Positions 33,705 through 45,406 of a stretch of 64,000 bases of DNA are shown here, piece after piece (position 1 is the stretch's first letter; every line of letters begins with the position of its first letter). The stretch comes from Daphnia carinata (Eukaryota > Arthropoda > Branchiopoda > Diplostraca > Daphniidae). The DNA is taken from assembly GCF_022539665.2 (NCBI RefSeq), contig NC_081331.1:8401534-8465533 (forward strand), read 5' to 3'. The notes below the pieces were generated by a model. It was not told the DNA's origin. It was given only the letters and a program-made list of their open reading frames with translations, and did no database searches. Made by a program: the position numbers and the translations under genes.

Positions 33705-34483
33705 CTAGTAGATCTTGTAACCCTTTCCATTGAAGGGGATGTGAACGGGAGCAACTGGGAGCTCATATTCATGGACGGGAGCGACTGGGAGTTCGTATTC
33801 GTGGACGGGAGCGACGGGCAAGTGATCTCCTTTGGGCTGGAAACCAGCCTCATCGGCAGCCCAGGTCAAAGTGAACTTGTCGCCTTCGGGGGAGATCCAG
33901 TAGGAAGATCCCTTGTTGGTGTTGCCGAAGACTTCACCGTACGATTCTTTCCCGTAAGAATCGTAGATGACTCCTTGTATCTTCTTCTGTACCTGAGATT
34001 CTTCGCGGGTGGTGTAGTCTGACTGGGCATAGCTGTGGATTGAAATGATTGAATTTTTCGAATGAGTTTCTTTAATTCTTAAATTAATGAGCATAAAGTA
34101 TGAAATTTGATTAACCTCCACTGGCTGCTGCCATCGATGTTGCGCTCATCGGATTGGCTGGTGATGGTGATGTCGGCGTATTTGTTATCCTTGTTGTAGC
34201 TGGGAGTAGGGTAGGCTGGTGCTGGGTAGGCTGGTGCTGGGTAGGCTGGTGCTGGGTAGGCTGGTGTGGAGTAGGCTGGTGCAGGGTACTTTGGTGCAGG
34301 GTAGCTTGGCGCAGGATAGCTGGGAGCTTTGTATTCCGGCTTGTAGCTGGATGGAACAGCGGCAGCCACAGCCAAGAAAGTGGCGACGAAGAACTGGCGG
34401 CAAAGTATCGTCGTTAATTAAAACTCATAAATATTTTATTGTAATCGGAAATAATGAAGAATTAATTGCCTTACAAGTTTCAT
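33705..34483 (-). CDS. Cuticle protein, RR-1 class, type A copy 4
   Basis: Exons 34483..34475, 34393..34116 and 34032..33705 total 615 nt and encode 204 aa, apparently the same protein as A1 and A3. The promoter side is intact (TATATAAG about 60 bp upstream), but the partner B gene expected to the right is lost in the gap. Confidence 0.92.
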
Positions 34484-35004
34484 GTTGGACTAGGTTGATT
34501 TGATGAACAATTGATGCATATGGTTCTCCATTTCTGGTCTTATATAGTCAAGTGAATGTTAAATTACATTCGATTGACCTAGTTGTTCTGGCAGCCAGAT
34601 TTCATTCAAGCAACTAGACTTGGGCGTTGTTCAAGAATAGAGCACTCTCACTTTTCACATCAGCCACATTACAGAATTGTTTTAGAAAAACCAACTTGTA
34701 GTTAGGGATAACAACTTCTGAGCATCTTTAGCTGAGTACCTTGCTACTCCAGCACAAACGTATGGTAGCGTGAATCACGAATAAGGACGACTGTATGTTC
34801 AATTCTATGAATACAAGTTTTAGATGACAATGTTGCTGAATTATTGGGACAAGCATATTATCTTTTGGTGCTATTTACCGAATGCAATCACTGCATTGCA
34901 ATAGCCATGGCCTGGAATGTGAAGCATAGTTAACCACCAAAGGGCGATGCTCATCGCTTTCAGAACTAGGTCAAGAAAGGAAATGAAATAGAAAACGAAC
35001 ACAG
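34484..35004. promoter_or_regulatory. A4 promoter side of the A-B intergenic region (truncated by gap)
   Basis: Matches 10571-11091. The last 80 bp before the expected B start, with its TATTTAT and TCAGT, are missing. Confidence 0.75.
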
Positions 35005-35104
35005 NNNNNNNNNNNNNNNNNNNNNNNNNNNNNNNNNNNNNNNNNNNNNNNNNNNNNNNNNNNNNNNNNNNNNNNNNNNNNNNNNNNNNNNNNNNNNNNN
35101 NNNN
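35005..35104. other. Assembly gap (100 N)
   Basis: Exactly 100 N, a conventional size for a gap of unknown length. The left side is an A-B promoter in F orientation. The right side is the middle of an A exon 2 in R orientation, so the gap sits at or near a palindrome centre and may hide one or more B genes. Confidence 0.97.
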
Positions 35105-35735
35105 AATACAAAGCTCCCAGCTATCCTGCGCCAAGCTACCCTGCACCAAAGTACCCTGCACCAGCCTACTCCACACCAGCCTACCCAGCACCAGCCTACC
35201 CAGCACCAGCCTACCCAGCACCAGCCTACCCTACTCCCAGCTACAACAAGGATAACAAATACGCCGACATCACCATCACAAGCCAATCCGATGAGCGCAA
35301 CATCGATGGCAGCAGCCAGTGGAGGTTAATCAAATTTCATACTTTATGCTCATTAATTTAAGAATTAAAGAAACTCATTCGAAAAATTCAATCATTTCAA
35401 TCCACAGCTATGCCCAGTCAGACTACACCACCCGCGAAGAATCTCAGGTACAGAAGAAGATACAAGGAGTCATCTACGATTCTTACGGGAAAGAATCGTA
35501 CGGTGAAGTCTTCGGCAACACCAACAAGGGATCTTCCTACTGGATCTCCCCCGAAGGCGACAAGTTCACTTTGACCTGGGCTGCCGATGAGGCTGGTTTC
35601 CAACCCAAAGGAGATCACTTGCCCGTCGCTCCCGTCCACGAATACGAACTCCCAGTCGCTCCCGTCCATGAATATGAGCTCCCAGTTGCTCCCGTTCACA
35701 TCCCCTTCAATGGAAAGGGTTACAAGATCTACTAG
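35105..35735 (+). CDS. Cuticle protein, RR-1 class, type A copy 5 (5' end lost in gap)
   Basis: Exon 2 is present from 35105 (codon for Glu/Tyr 23-24) to 35324 and exon 3 from 35408 to 35735. Exon 1, the signal peptide and the promoter are missing into the N gap. The visible protein matches type A, with one silent change (ACA for ACC, about 35279). It is likely a complete gene in the organism. Confidence 0.88.
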
Positions 35736-38700
35736 ATTTCCCGACACGCGATTGAATATTAAAAACATGTCCTATAATTTATGTCTGTATATCGAACGCT
35801 TGGTGTAAATATCAATGCAATCAACGCAAGAAAACGCCTTTTATTTCTACAAAGTATTGCACAGCTTTACACGTTTGTTTCTATAGATGGCCATGCAAAT
35901 ATTTGTCGTAACGAGCTTGTGCACGTCGTTTATGGAATCGCACACTACTCTAATTCTTTCGGCTCGGTGAACTTTCTTTTAGCGACAACTATAAAATTAT
36001 TAAAACAACCATAAAAAAACATTTATGTTCAACTTACCAGTAACGTAAGAAAAAGAGTGGGTTTGGTCTCCATATCCGCATTAATCCACCGTTTATAATT
36101 CATGTGGACACCTAATTTCCATTTAGAGTTTATGGCGTTTCCCTTCCATGTAATCAGCTAGTGTGGTCACAATCCATCGTTGTTCAAACCGCCGCGACCT
36201 TTGCGTCACTCTTTTCAGCCATTCCCAGACCTGCAATTAGATAAACATTCATTAGTAACGCACATATACGCAGTAACGGCGCTAGCGAACCAACACCGTT
36301 ACCAAACATAAATTGTCTTATCAAGTCTTTTATACTGTAAAATAGATGATCTAACTATCACTGATAAAAGGCTACAGTTCATTATGGCACATGTTAAATT
36401 TAGCAAACAAAATGAACAAAATTAAAAATTTTAATAAATGAACTTTAGTTTTTACTTCTTTTAATGTCTTTTAAAAAGATTTTTTTTCATGCTAGAAATT
36501 AATTACATGCGAAAAAAAGCCATAATAGAAAAGTCGGATGGTCTAATTACGGGTCGGGATTGGATTGTCTCCCGCCGTAAGACCGGGAAGCTTCTCCTCG
36601 GTCACGACAGTTAATATTTGTTAATTTGTAATATAAAATGATTGCCATAAAAACATTGTCAATATAAAAAAAAAATTCGTTTCAACAAAAAATAAACTCC
36701 GTCCGTCAAATTGTATATTTAAATAATCATGTAATGATTTGAACATGTCGTCATATGATGCAGGAAATTCGTGGTGTTTCGGTTATGAGTACCGTACATT
36801 CTTAATCCATACACAGCACGTCTTGAGTTAGGTATCGCGTTTCAAATGTAGCAAGTAGCTCGTAATAATGGAGAGATTTTATTCCTATATCTAGGTGAAG
36901 TAAAAAAGCAATCGGGTGACCTTCTTTCGAATATTATTCAGTTGATTTTTTGTTCGTGCTTTTTTATTCATGTTTAGAGCAGAGCTGAGCTGCCCTAAAA
37001 TCGGATATGAAGCTTAGGTTTGACAGTAAATATTCTTAATTTACTCGTTGATTTCATTTTATAATGCAATTTTAATGTTTTAGGGAATTGGATGTTCTAG
37101 TTCATTTGATCTAACTTCAAACGTGGGCACGAGTGATAGTTTTGGAAAAGAGGATGTTATTCTTAAGTAAAAGCGTACACAAAACAATGAAACTTCAAAC
37201 GTCGACGACTTGTTTCGTTTAACCCTTCATGCTTTGATGACTGGTGATACTCAGAAAAAAACTGAAAACTCATTGCTCGGCGAAGGAGCTCTTGAACGGT
37301 GCAACGTAGAAGAGTTGGGGCGCCGTGATGGCTTTTAAAGGTGGATCCATTCTCTGGAGTACTGAATGAAGGTGCCGATCCGTGGTCATGATGACAGCCG
37401 CCGGTGCTGTCCTGGTCGACGAACAGCCGAGACAGTGATGGCAGATGACGTGCACGAAATTAGACACAACTATATTTACGGAGACGGACATGGTTGTGTT
37501 GATTTTTTTCTTGTATTTCGATTCTGTTACTCTCGTTGGCGACCATCAGCAGAGAGTAGATGACGAGTTGGCCGCCAAGAAACAGTCCCCGCCTCATAAA
37601 GTCGACCAATCGAGAAGAATTAGGGAAGCATAGAAGATGTTCTTTTGCAGGACGAGTAGTTCGTTAAAAAGGTTTGAATGGAACGAGATGAACGGCTCAG
37701 GCCTGGGAAAAGAGAAGCGCCGTTCTACTGTGAAAGCTCACGACTTTTTCCGAACGAGCTTCGTAGGTAACTGAAAACAGTCGGACATTTGTATGTTTTG
37801 CATGGTATTGCGTAAGTAGACGTTTGCATCGGCAAATGTTAATATAACACAGTCTCTTTTCTGATATTGAACGTCTGCTATGAGCGCAGCTTCTCTCAGT
37901 CTATCGCCAAATGGTTTTCAACGAAAGCCTCAGTCGACTTAATCATTTCAAGTTGACTTTGTTCGTGCAATTGGCGTTGGCACGTTTTCGCCATCGCTTT
38001 GGCATTTTGACCTCATATTCTTTCCTAAACATAATCTTAAAAAATCAACACGGAGTTTCTTTCATCGTTGTGCACAATTCAATTGCGTTCTTTTTTTAAG
38101 TAGTGGCGAAGGCTAACGCAGGTGTCCAATGTGATGGAAAAAAGGAATATAATTCCGAGTAGGCCTACTAACATCTTTGATGAGGTAACGAACGTGTTAT
38201 GCAGGGTCAAAAAAAAAATTCATTTCGGAACCAAGTGGTTCGAAATGATAATATACAAATGTACGTGGCTTTGTCGCTAATGGATTTTTTCTCTTTCATT
38301 TTTCCCTTTTCGTTTGACTAATTACGTTGTTGTCAAGAGAACCGCTTGGCAACGTCAGTCACGTCGTCCTTGCATCTGCCAAGATTCTACGTGATTGTGG
38401 CTAATTTGGTAACACGCAAGAAAAAACGCGGTACAACCGATCGATGTGATGGTTTTCTTCTAGTGCCTTTGAATGTCGCAGAAATGACAGACCCATTTCC
38501 GCCATTCTTCCTTCCCTCGTCAACCTTATACTACTAGTATTAAGCATGACGATACCGGACCTTAAATAAATTTGATTACGCGTTTCCTTTTTTTTTACTT
38601 ATTTATTTCAATGAATCGTTTCCCCAGCCAAGGCATCCAGACCTCCATTCTTGTTTCTATTTCGGCCCAAATCAAAATTATCCCCTTTCTGACAAACTAT

Positions 38701-38927
38701 TCGACAGTGTTTGACCTTTCTACTTTTTTATTACCATGTAGACTTCAGCAATATCGAGCAATCCTATCGAAAGAGATCCGTCAAAAATTCATTGATTCGC
38801 TTAACAACTAAACAGAAAGGAAGCGTGAATTAGCAATCACGTAGCTTCCACAGTTTCAAGGCCTGGCGGGGATTTTTCAGCACCCTAACGTCGACGTTAG
38901 GGTCCTGACGTTATGTCGTGCTACTAC

Positions 38928-39025
38928 ATGGTGAGTGAGAGAAGCATGCCGCAAACTGATGGAACACTGCGGCGTTCCAAGCATGTGAAGACAGTAGTTG
39001 TGTGGATGCTTCCCTCACTCACCAT
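38928..39025. repeat. 98-bp hairpin segment with near-perfect inverted ends
   Basis: The 20-bp ends ATGGTGAGTGAGAGAAGCAT and the complement of 39006-39025 differ at one position. CTA flanks both sides. It may be a tiny MITE. Copies lie at 6501-6598 and about 50890-50987. Confidence 0.5.
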
Positions 39026-39237
39026 CTATTAGCGCGATACGAAATGGCTGCCTTTACATTTGACAACGGTTCAGGACACTTCTGTATCCCTGTTAGTTTA
39101 ATGCGCTTTAAAGTTTTATGTTTTATTAAATGGAAGTAATTTCCGTAAGACTGTGTTTCAAGAATTGTTCGTTTTCGTGTTCCATATTTTGTCATTTCAA
39201 TGATGGCCCAAACAGCAATTAAAGTCAGATCGCACAT

Positions 39238-40566
39238 ATGCCTAGACCCCCCGTTGGCGTCGAAGAACTAACCGATCCGGCCGACCGAATATTATGCGGA
39301 GTCCAAGTGGCAGAATACTCCCCTCGACAACTGGCTCTCCTACAACACGCCGACCGAGACATAAGGAAGTTTGTTCTCTGCCTTCAGGGGTACGGTGACA
39401 AATACGGCCCCCCAAAGGAAAATAACGGTTTCGTTTTGTACGAAGGAGTACTGTACAAGAAGAATGTCAAGCCAGGTTGCCAACGTCTCCTATTGGTGCC
39501 TTCAATCATCCGTCGGGATCTTCTGTTTGCATGTCACGATACACCAATCGGCGGCCACCACGGTATAGAGAAAACCTTGGCTAAACTATCCCAACGATAC
39601 TGGTGGAAGAACATGAAGAAAAGCGTAGAGGCATATGTGAGTACCTGTGAGTTCTGTCAACCTTTAAAATCTCGGGTAGGATATCCAGTCGGAAAACTAT
39701 GTCCTATTCCTCCACCTAAAGAAGTGTTCGAAATGGTAGCAGCAGACCATCTAGGTCCCTTTCAGAAGACAGCAAATGGGAACTACCATGTGATAGTGTG
39801 TATCGACTACTTGACCCGATGGATCGAAGTAAAAGCAGTGAAAGACACCGGCACCGAAGCGGCAACTTTTCTAAAAAACAACGTTTTCCTCCAGCACGGA
39901 CCTCCACGAAGGTTCATCAGCGATAGAGGTCCCGCTTTCTCTTCGGCGGCCTTCGCAGACTTCTTGCACGAATGGCGAGTGCATCACATTTTAGCTTCAG
40001 CCGAACATCCCGAAACCAATGGATTGGTGGAAAAGGCAAACAGAACCCTAACCGCTACGCTAGCAGCATTCGTGAACTTCGAACATGACGACTGGGACAA
40101 GGGGCTACAGGAAGCGGCGTTCTCCATCAATACCGCGAAACAGTCAACAACGCAAATTACTCCCTTCGAACTGGTATACGGACGGTCAGCGGTTCTCCCA
40201 CACGAAGCCAACTTTCCATGGCCACCCAACGATTCCGAAACTCACGAAGAACGCCGAAAGAAGGTTACAAAATGGAGAAAATGCGCGCGTCACCTAACCT
40301 TCAAGAGACAACGGAAGAGCCAACACACCTACGACAGCCGCAGGAAACCCAGCCCTCTTTTCGAACTGGGTGACTTAGTGCTCGTGGAACGTAAGCCCCG
40401 GTGTAGTGGAAGGACAAAGAAGTTTTTGGCCAAATTCGTCGGACCCTATCAAATCTGCTCTTGCTACAAGGTAGAAGACCTTCCTGCCCATAGAAGAAAA
40501 GGATCTGGCGCCGCTTTAACGTCCACGTTTCTCAATTACGACGTTACTTCCCGCGACGTGAAGTAG
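39238..40566 (+). CDS. Ty3/gypsy integrase (5'-truncated pol, C-terminal frameshift)
   Basis: The 442-codon frame encodes a gypsy-type integrase, which inserts element cDNA into host DNA. The HHCC zinc domain is seen in CHDTPIGGHHG to CEFC (about residues 99-141). The catalytic triad is D170 (AADHLGPF), D229 (FISDRGPAF) and E265 (TNGLVEKANRTL), with the canonical 35-residue spacing. Residues about 370-410 form the C-terminal SH3-like/GPY part (FELGDLVLVE, KFVGPYQI). The ATG at 39238 belongs to the array unit; element sequence starts only at 39247, so the start is artificial and pol is cut on its 5' side. Near 40495-40500 an A-run indel shifts the frame; the expected FNVHVSQLRR continuation is in another frame. 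Confidence 0.88.
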   Translation: MPRPPVGVEELTDPADRILCGVQVAEYSPRQLALLQHADRDIRKFVLCLQGYGDKYGPPKENNGFVLYEGVLYKKNVKPGCQRLLLVPSIIRRDLLFACHDTPIGGHHGIEKTLAKLSQRYWWKNMKKSVEAYVSTCEFCQPLKSRVGYPVGKLCPIPPPKEVFEMVAADHLGPFQKTANGNYHVIVCIDYLTRWIEVKAVKDTGTEAATFLKNNVFLQHGPPRRFISDRGPAFSSAAFADFLHEWRVHHILASAEHPETNGLVEKANRTLTATLAAFVNFEHDDWDKGLQEAAFSINTAKQSTTQITPFELVYGRSAVLPHEANFPWPPNDSETHEERRKKVTKWRKCARHLTFKRQRKSQHTYDSRRKPSPLFELGDLVLVERKPRCSGRTKKFLAKFVGPYQICSCYKVEDLPAHRRKGSGAALTSTFLNYDVTSRDVK

Positions 40567-40803
40567 ATTGGCTACCGGACGAAGAGACTGACGAAGATTG
40601 TCCTGGCCGTAGTGAACAGCCGGAATCTGCAGAAGACGCCTCGGACGTCGACAGAATCGGAAACGAAGACGACCTGGGAACGGACTCGACGGCCAACGAC
40701 GAAGAGGACGAAGAGAACGTTCCAGTTAGAACGTCTTCAGTCACCACAAGATCAGGAAGACTGTCTCGTCAACCAAACCGATTTGTTGCCGGATTCCGTC
40801 GCT
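40500..40803 (+). pseudogene. gypsy pol C-terminal acidic tail (out of frame with integrase)
   Basis: In the shifted frame the protein continues with FNVHVSQLRRYFPR, then an Asp/Glu-rich tail (DEETDEDCP, DEEDEENVP), and ends GFRR at the TAA at 40801-40803. It is part of the integrase polyprotein, separated by the indel near 40497. Confidence 0.65.
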
Positions 40804-41029
40804 AATTTTTGATATCTCTTAGTATACTCGTTCGCCCGATTAAATTCGATGTATCTGTTAGTTTTGTGTTCTCTCCCAGTTTGTGTTCGAATTTTAAAAC
40901 TCATACGACCAAGTTTAATTTAATATGGTTGACATGTAGCCTATGCAATACTTGTTTTTCTTCTTTTCCCCAAATTCCTCTGTTTATTGTTAGATCAGGA
41001 GATCTTTTTTTTTGTCAGGAAGGGCCGAA

Positions 41030-41263
41030 TGTTGCGAAATGACGAAATGCTAACGTTTAGCCCTGGAGCGTTTTGGTGGGCTAGTTGGCATCCATGTATT
41101 CCTAACCCCCTGTTTTACCCCCTGGTTTTGGAGTCGAAATGTGACGAGTTAGCAGAGTGTGACGAGACGTTTTGCGAAACGAACGTCGTTAGGCAAGGCC
41201 TAAAATACAGGAATTTAAAAGTGTTCGTTGTTTTGTGTTTCGTTCAACGTCTTTTCCGCAACA
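41030..41263 (+). repeat. gypsy 3' LTR
   Basis: The 234-bp LTR has TGTTGCG/CGCAACA ends. It carries an 8-bp duplication near its start and lacks about 14 bp that are present in the 5' LTR at 5499-5738. The flank GGTT (41264-41267) is the same four bases that precede the 5' LTR. Confidence 0.88.
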
Positions 41264-41687
41264 GGTTCATGCGTCCATGGCGCAGCTGAAACATTGTGCC
41301 CCTAGCACGTGCGTTAATGCAACGCACGCAAGTACCCAAGTCGACCAGAACATTGAGCCAGGTTTTACGTGGTCATTATAATATTTGGACGTTGAGCTCG
41401 ACGGTATGTAGCACAACCACCTACCAAATGAGTTCGTGTATCTATTGCAAAGATTTCATATTACACAGGCTGTATTCGTATGCCGCAATTCATCCCGGAG
41501 CTGGATCGCACACCTCACACAGGTGTTGCCTTATTCCATGCAATGTTTTGATGCATCACCGGCTTTCGCTCGTTAGTAGCGCTACACGTTTCATAAAGGT
41601 GACTGCACACACTAACATGGCTTTGTACGCACTCTTTTCTATCAGTGGCTCTCGGTCTGTGCGTCACTTCTTTTGAATCAAAATCTG

Positions 41688-41711
41688 TATATAAAACGGA
41701 GGACAGTCAGT
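41688..41711 (+). promoter_or_regulatory. TATA box and TCAGT initiator upstream of D4
   Basis: TATATAAAA lies at 41688-41696 and the arthropod initiator TCAGT at 41707-41711. The spacing (about 20 bp) is a little short. A second copy of the same TATA segment lies at 42019-42027, where it is fused directly to D-type coding sequence. The other D copies carry only the fused form. Confidence 0.45.
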
Positions 41712-42059
41712 AGGAAAAACAGAATCCAGCGTCACACACCGTGAAATCGAACTTTGTATTCGTATGTATCCATCACGCATTTCATCCTCTATTGGAGTTT
41801 GGATCGCACACCTCACACAGGTGTTGCCTTATTCCATGCAATGTTTTGATGCATCACCGGCTTTCGCTCGTTAGTAGCGCCACACGTTTCATAAAGGTGA
41901 CTGCGCACACTAACAGAAATTAGTACGCAGCGTGTACGCACTCTTTTTCAGCATTATATTTTTATCAGCTACAAAAAGGCTCTCGGTCTGTGCGTCACTT
42001 CTTTTGAATCAAAATCTGTATATAAAACGGAGGACGCTGCTGCTCCTGCACCTGCCCAG

Positions 42060-42347
42060 TTGCTCAAGTCAAGATCGGACGACTTCCCTGCTCGAATTTC
42101 TGCTCCTGCTCCCGCTCCAGTTGTTTACGCTGCACCTGCCCCAGTCAAGGTGGAGCATAACTTCCCTGGTCGCATTTCGGCACCTGCCCATGCACCAGTT
42201 GTTGTTGCAGCTCGTACTCCCGTTCAGGTTAAGATCTCCGTCGAGTTCGACTTCCCTGCTCCCATCTCCGCACCAGCTCCCACTCCCATCGTAGCTGTTG
42301 CATCAGATATTGTTGCTGCGAACAGTTCAACTAACGGCAAAATCTAA
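42060..42347 (+). pseudogene. Pro/Ala-rich fragment, type D copy 4
   Basis: 95 codons. It retains one more repeat (DDFPARISAPAPAPVVYAAP) than D1, D3 and D5 but less than D2. The join to upstream sequence is scrambled (CTGCCCAGTTGCTCAAGTCAAG), which shows a separate truncation event. Confidence 0.5.
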
Positions 42348-42896
42348 TATTTCATTGAATCTTCTGCGCAAAAGCCACCTAGCAGTAGATCGAAGAGAAT
42401 AATGAAACCCTTAGTAGCCGGGATTTGCGAACGTTCTATTATTTTCGGCACACGATTACCCCTACACGTCCCACTATTAAAATGTATTACATATACGTAA
42501 TTATTTATTCAATTTGAAAACTATTAAGATAAATAGGGAACTGAATGAACAAAGCATAAATTTCATTTGTTCTTTTTATCACTGCGTTCGTTTTTGTAAT
42601 CGAAATAAAGTATTTTCGTTCCATTGAAACGATTCAAAACTAAACTAGGATACTGGGATCAAACACTTTACTAATGGAAGAAACTATAGGTGTCCCCGTC
42701 GATTATAAAATGTAGATTAAATTTAATACGGATACGACATACAAGCCCACTCTTTTCTCGCGTGATTTTAGATTGCCTTTGATTCATATTAACATGTATT
42801 TTTTGTACCGATAATACAAGAGATGTCAGCGCATTCCGTACATGAATTTACATAATGTATTCAGTCAGGATTTTAATAATTTTGTATATCTTATAG

Positions 42897-43202
42897 CCTT
42901 CGGACAACATACAAGTCAGAATACACCATCAGCGAAGAGTCTCAGGCCCAGACGAAGATGGAAGGAGTCACCTACAATTCTTATGGAAAAGAATCGTACG
43001 GTGAAGCCCTAGGCAACACCAACAAAGGTTCCTCCTAATGGGTTTCACCTGAAGGCGAGAAGTTCACTTAGACCTGGGCTGCTGGCGTAGCTGGATTCCA
43101 GCCCAAAAGAGATTACTGCCTGTCGCTCCTGTCCATGAATACGAACTGCCAGTCGCTCCCGTTCACACCGCCTTTAACGGAAAGAGTTATAGGATTTACT
43201 AG
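42897..43202 (+). pseudogene. Dead RR-1 cuticle exon, type C copy 4
   Basis: Same stops and frameshift as the other C copies. One base differs from C2 and C3 (GAAGGCGAG where they have GAAAGCGAG). Confidence 0.88.
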
Positions 43203-44605
43203 ATTTCCCGACACACGATTGAATATTTAAAACATGTCCTATAATTTATATCTGTAACATTGAACGCATGGTGTAAATATAAATTCAATCAACGTAGGAA
43301 ACGCCTTTAATTTTTACGAAATATTGCACAGGTTTACGCGTTTTGTTTTTATCGACGACCATGCAAAAATTTATCGGTAACGGGTTTGTGAACTACGGTT
43401 AGAATAGACGTTGCTTGTGGAATCGAACGCTACTCTAACTTCCGGCTCTCTACCCCACCATTCCACGGACATTCCCCGCGTGAGCGATGAATCATTTTAT
43501 TGTTAGTAAACATTTTTTTTTGTATGAAAAAGCATTTTTTATTCAAAATAATTCAGCTGTATCAATTACGTATATCCTGCCATTTCCAACACGTAATTCT
43601 ATCAAGTTGCTTTGATTCGTGCTTTGATGTGCGTGATTGATTTAAATATAATAAAAATATTTGCGAAGCTTAACTAACCCAAAAGAGTGGGATTGGTCAT
43701 CACATCCGTTTTAATCCACCGTGTGGACACCTAATTTCCATTTAGAGTTTATAGCGTTTGCCTTCCATGGAACCATCCGGCGCGGTCACAATCCATCGTT
43801 ATTTTACCTGCCACGACCTTTGCGTCACTCTTTCCAGCCATTCCTAGACCTGCAATTAGAATTAGATAATCATTAATAAGGCTACTATATACACGCAGTA
43901 ACGGCGCTAGCGAACCAACACCGTTACCAAACATAAATTGTCTTATCAAGTCTTTTATACTGTATAATAGATGATCTAACTATCACTGATAAAAATCTAC
44001 AGTTCATTATGGCACATGTTAAATTTAGCAAACAAAATGAACAAAATTGAAAATTTTAATAAATGAACTCTATTCTTTACTTCTTTTAAAGTCTTTTAAA
44101 TAGATTTTTTTCATGCTAGAAATTAATTACATACGAAAAAAAAGCCATAATAGGAAAGTCGGATGGCCTAATTACGGGTCGGGATTGGATCGTCTCCCGC
44201 CGTAAGGTCGGGAAGCTTCTCCTCGGTCGTCACTAGGTGGCACGTGACTAGCACGCATAACTAAACCGTTCAATTCCTGTAATTGTGCCGGTCTTGCAAC
44301 GTTGGCAATATTATCAGAGAAAACGTGATTAGTAGCTTAGTTGATGTAATTGGTGTAAAACCGGTCACCTTCGTCGCTTTGTTTTCGACGAATGGCAATG
44401 GCAGAAACCAGTGGTAACGAAGGTAACAACTGCCCTGGCTACGACATAAAGAAGTTCCATTCGTATAAGGAAACATTTGTTTTACTACTACTCAGATCAT
44501 TGCCTTTTACGGAAATCAAAACATACTTTGCGTTTATATCTCATCAATAAATTACATTTGGATGGCTCACGCCCTTCAATTTTCACGGAGGAAAGAGTGT
44601 ACAAC
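43203..44605. repeat. C4 3'-flank module and B4 3' flank, no gene
   Basis: Copy of the 11973-13376 block in reverse orientation, with a few private substitutions near 44070-44105. Nothing coding recognised. Confidence 0.6.
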
Positions 44606-45406
44606 TTAGTAACCAGGTCCAGTGCGCGAATAAGGGAGAGCAGGGGCAACTGGGAGTTCGTATTCGTGAACGGGAGCAACTGGGAGCTCGTATTCGTGAA
44701 CGGGGGCTACAGGCAAATGGTCACCTTTGGGCTGGAATCCGGCATCATCAGCGGTCCAGGTCAAAGTGAATTTCTCACCCTCAGGAGACACCCAGTAGGA
44801 AGATCCTTTGTTGGTATTTCCTAGGACTTCACCGTACGATTCTTTTCCGTAAGAGTCGTAGGTGACTCCTTGCATCTTCTTCTGGACCTGAGACTCTTCA
44901 CGGGTGGTGTAGTCAGACTGGGCATAGCTGTGAGTTGGAATAATTATTTATTTTAAAATGTGATTATCTTTAAATCTTGAATTAATGAATATAAAAAATA
45001 AACTTACCTCCACTGGCTGCTGCCATCGAGGTTGCGCTCATCAGATTGGCTGGTGATCGTAATGTCAGCGTATTTGTTATCCTTGTTGTAGGCTGGTGCG
45101 GAGTAGGCAGGTGCGGAGTAGGCTGGTGCGGAGTAGGCAGGTGCGGAGTAGGCTGGAGCGGAGTAGGCTGGAACAGAGTAGGCTGGGGCAGAGTAGGCTG
45201 GAGCGGGGTAGGCTGGTGCTGGGTACTTTGGTGCAGGGTAGCTTGGTGCAGAGTAGCTTGGAGCTTTGTACTCCGGCTTGTAGCTGGATGGAACAGCGGC
45301 AGCGATGGCCAAGAAAGCGGCGATGATGATCTACGAAAAGAAATTGATAAGCAATGAAACTGTTAAGTGATAAAATCAAAAATAAAATGCCGTTTACAAG
45401 TTTCAT
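44606..45406 (-). CDS. Cuticle protein, RR-1 class, type B copy 4
   Basis: Exons 45406..45398, 45330..45008 and 44927..44606 total 654 nt and encode 217 aa. The linker has nine pentapeptides starting PAPAYPAPAYSAPAYSVPAY, a pattern unlike B1-B3. The rest is as in B2. Divergent from A6. Confidence 0.92.

Larger units (their letters stand above)
32757..35004 (-). repeat. Array unit F2 (partial, inverted)
   Basis: Reverse complement of 28398-30645 (both 2248 bp). It contains the 3'-flank module, A4 and most of the A-B promoter, then ends at the N gap. Confidence 0.88.
35105..39246 (+). repeat. Array unit R3 (partial)
   Basis: A5, the 3'-flank module, spacers with the same short ORFs (37270-37491 minus, 37911-, 38346-, 38572-) and the hairpin block (38882-39237). 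It breaks off at CCTAGA (39246), where gypsy sequence begins. No further gene recognised. Confidence 0.85.
39247..41263 (+). mobile_element. Ty3/gypsy element, 3' half (integrase, tail, 3' LTR)
   Basis: The 3' part of an LTR element, starting abruptly inside pol at 39247 and ending with a complete LTR at 41263. It is followed by GGTTCATGCG. Its LTR matches the minus-strand 5' LTR at 5499-5738, so the two pieces belong to one family and probably one insertion. Confidence 0.85.

Noticed and set aside
38346-38537. About 63-aa ORFs starting MATSVTSSLH in each unit
   Set aside because: Different units carry indels that alter the frame (for example 9 bp lost at 49506), and no family is recognisable.
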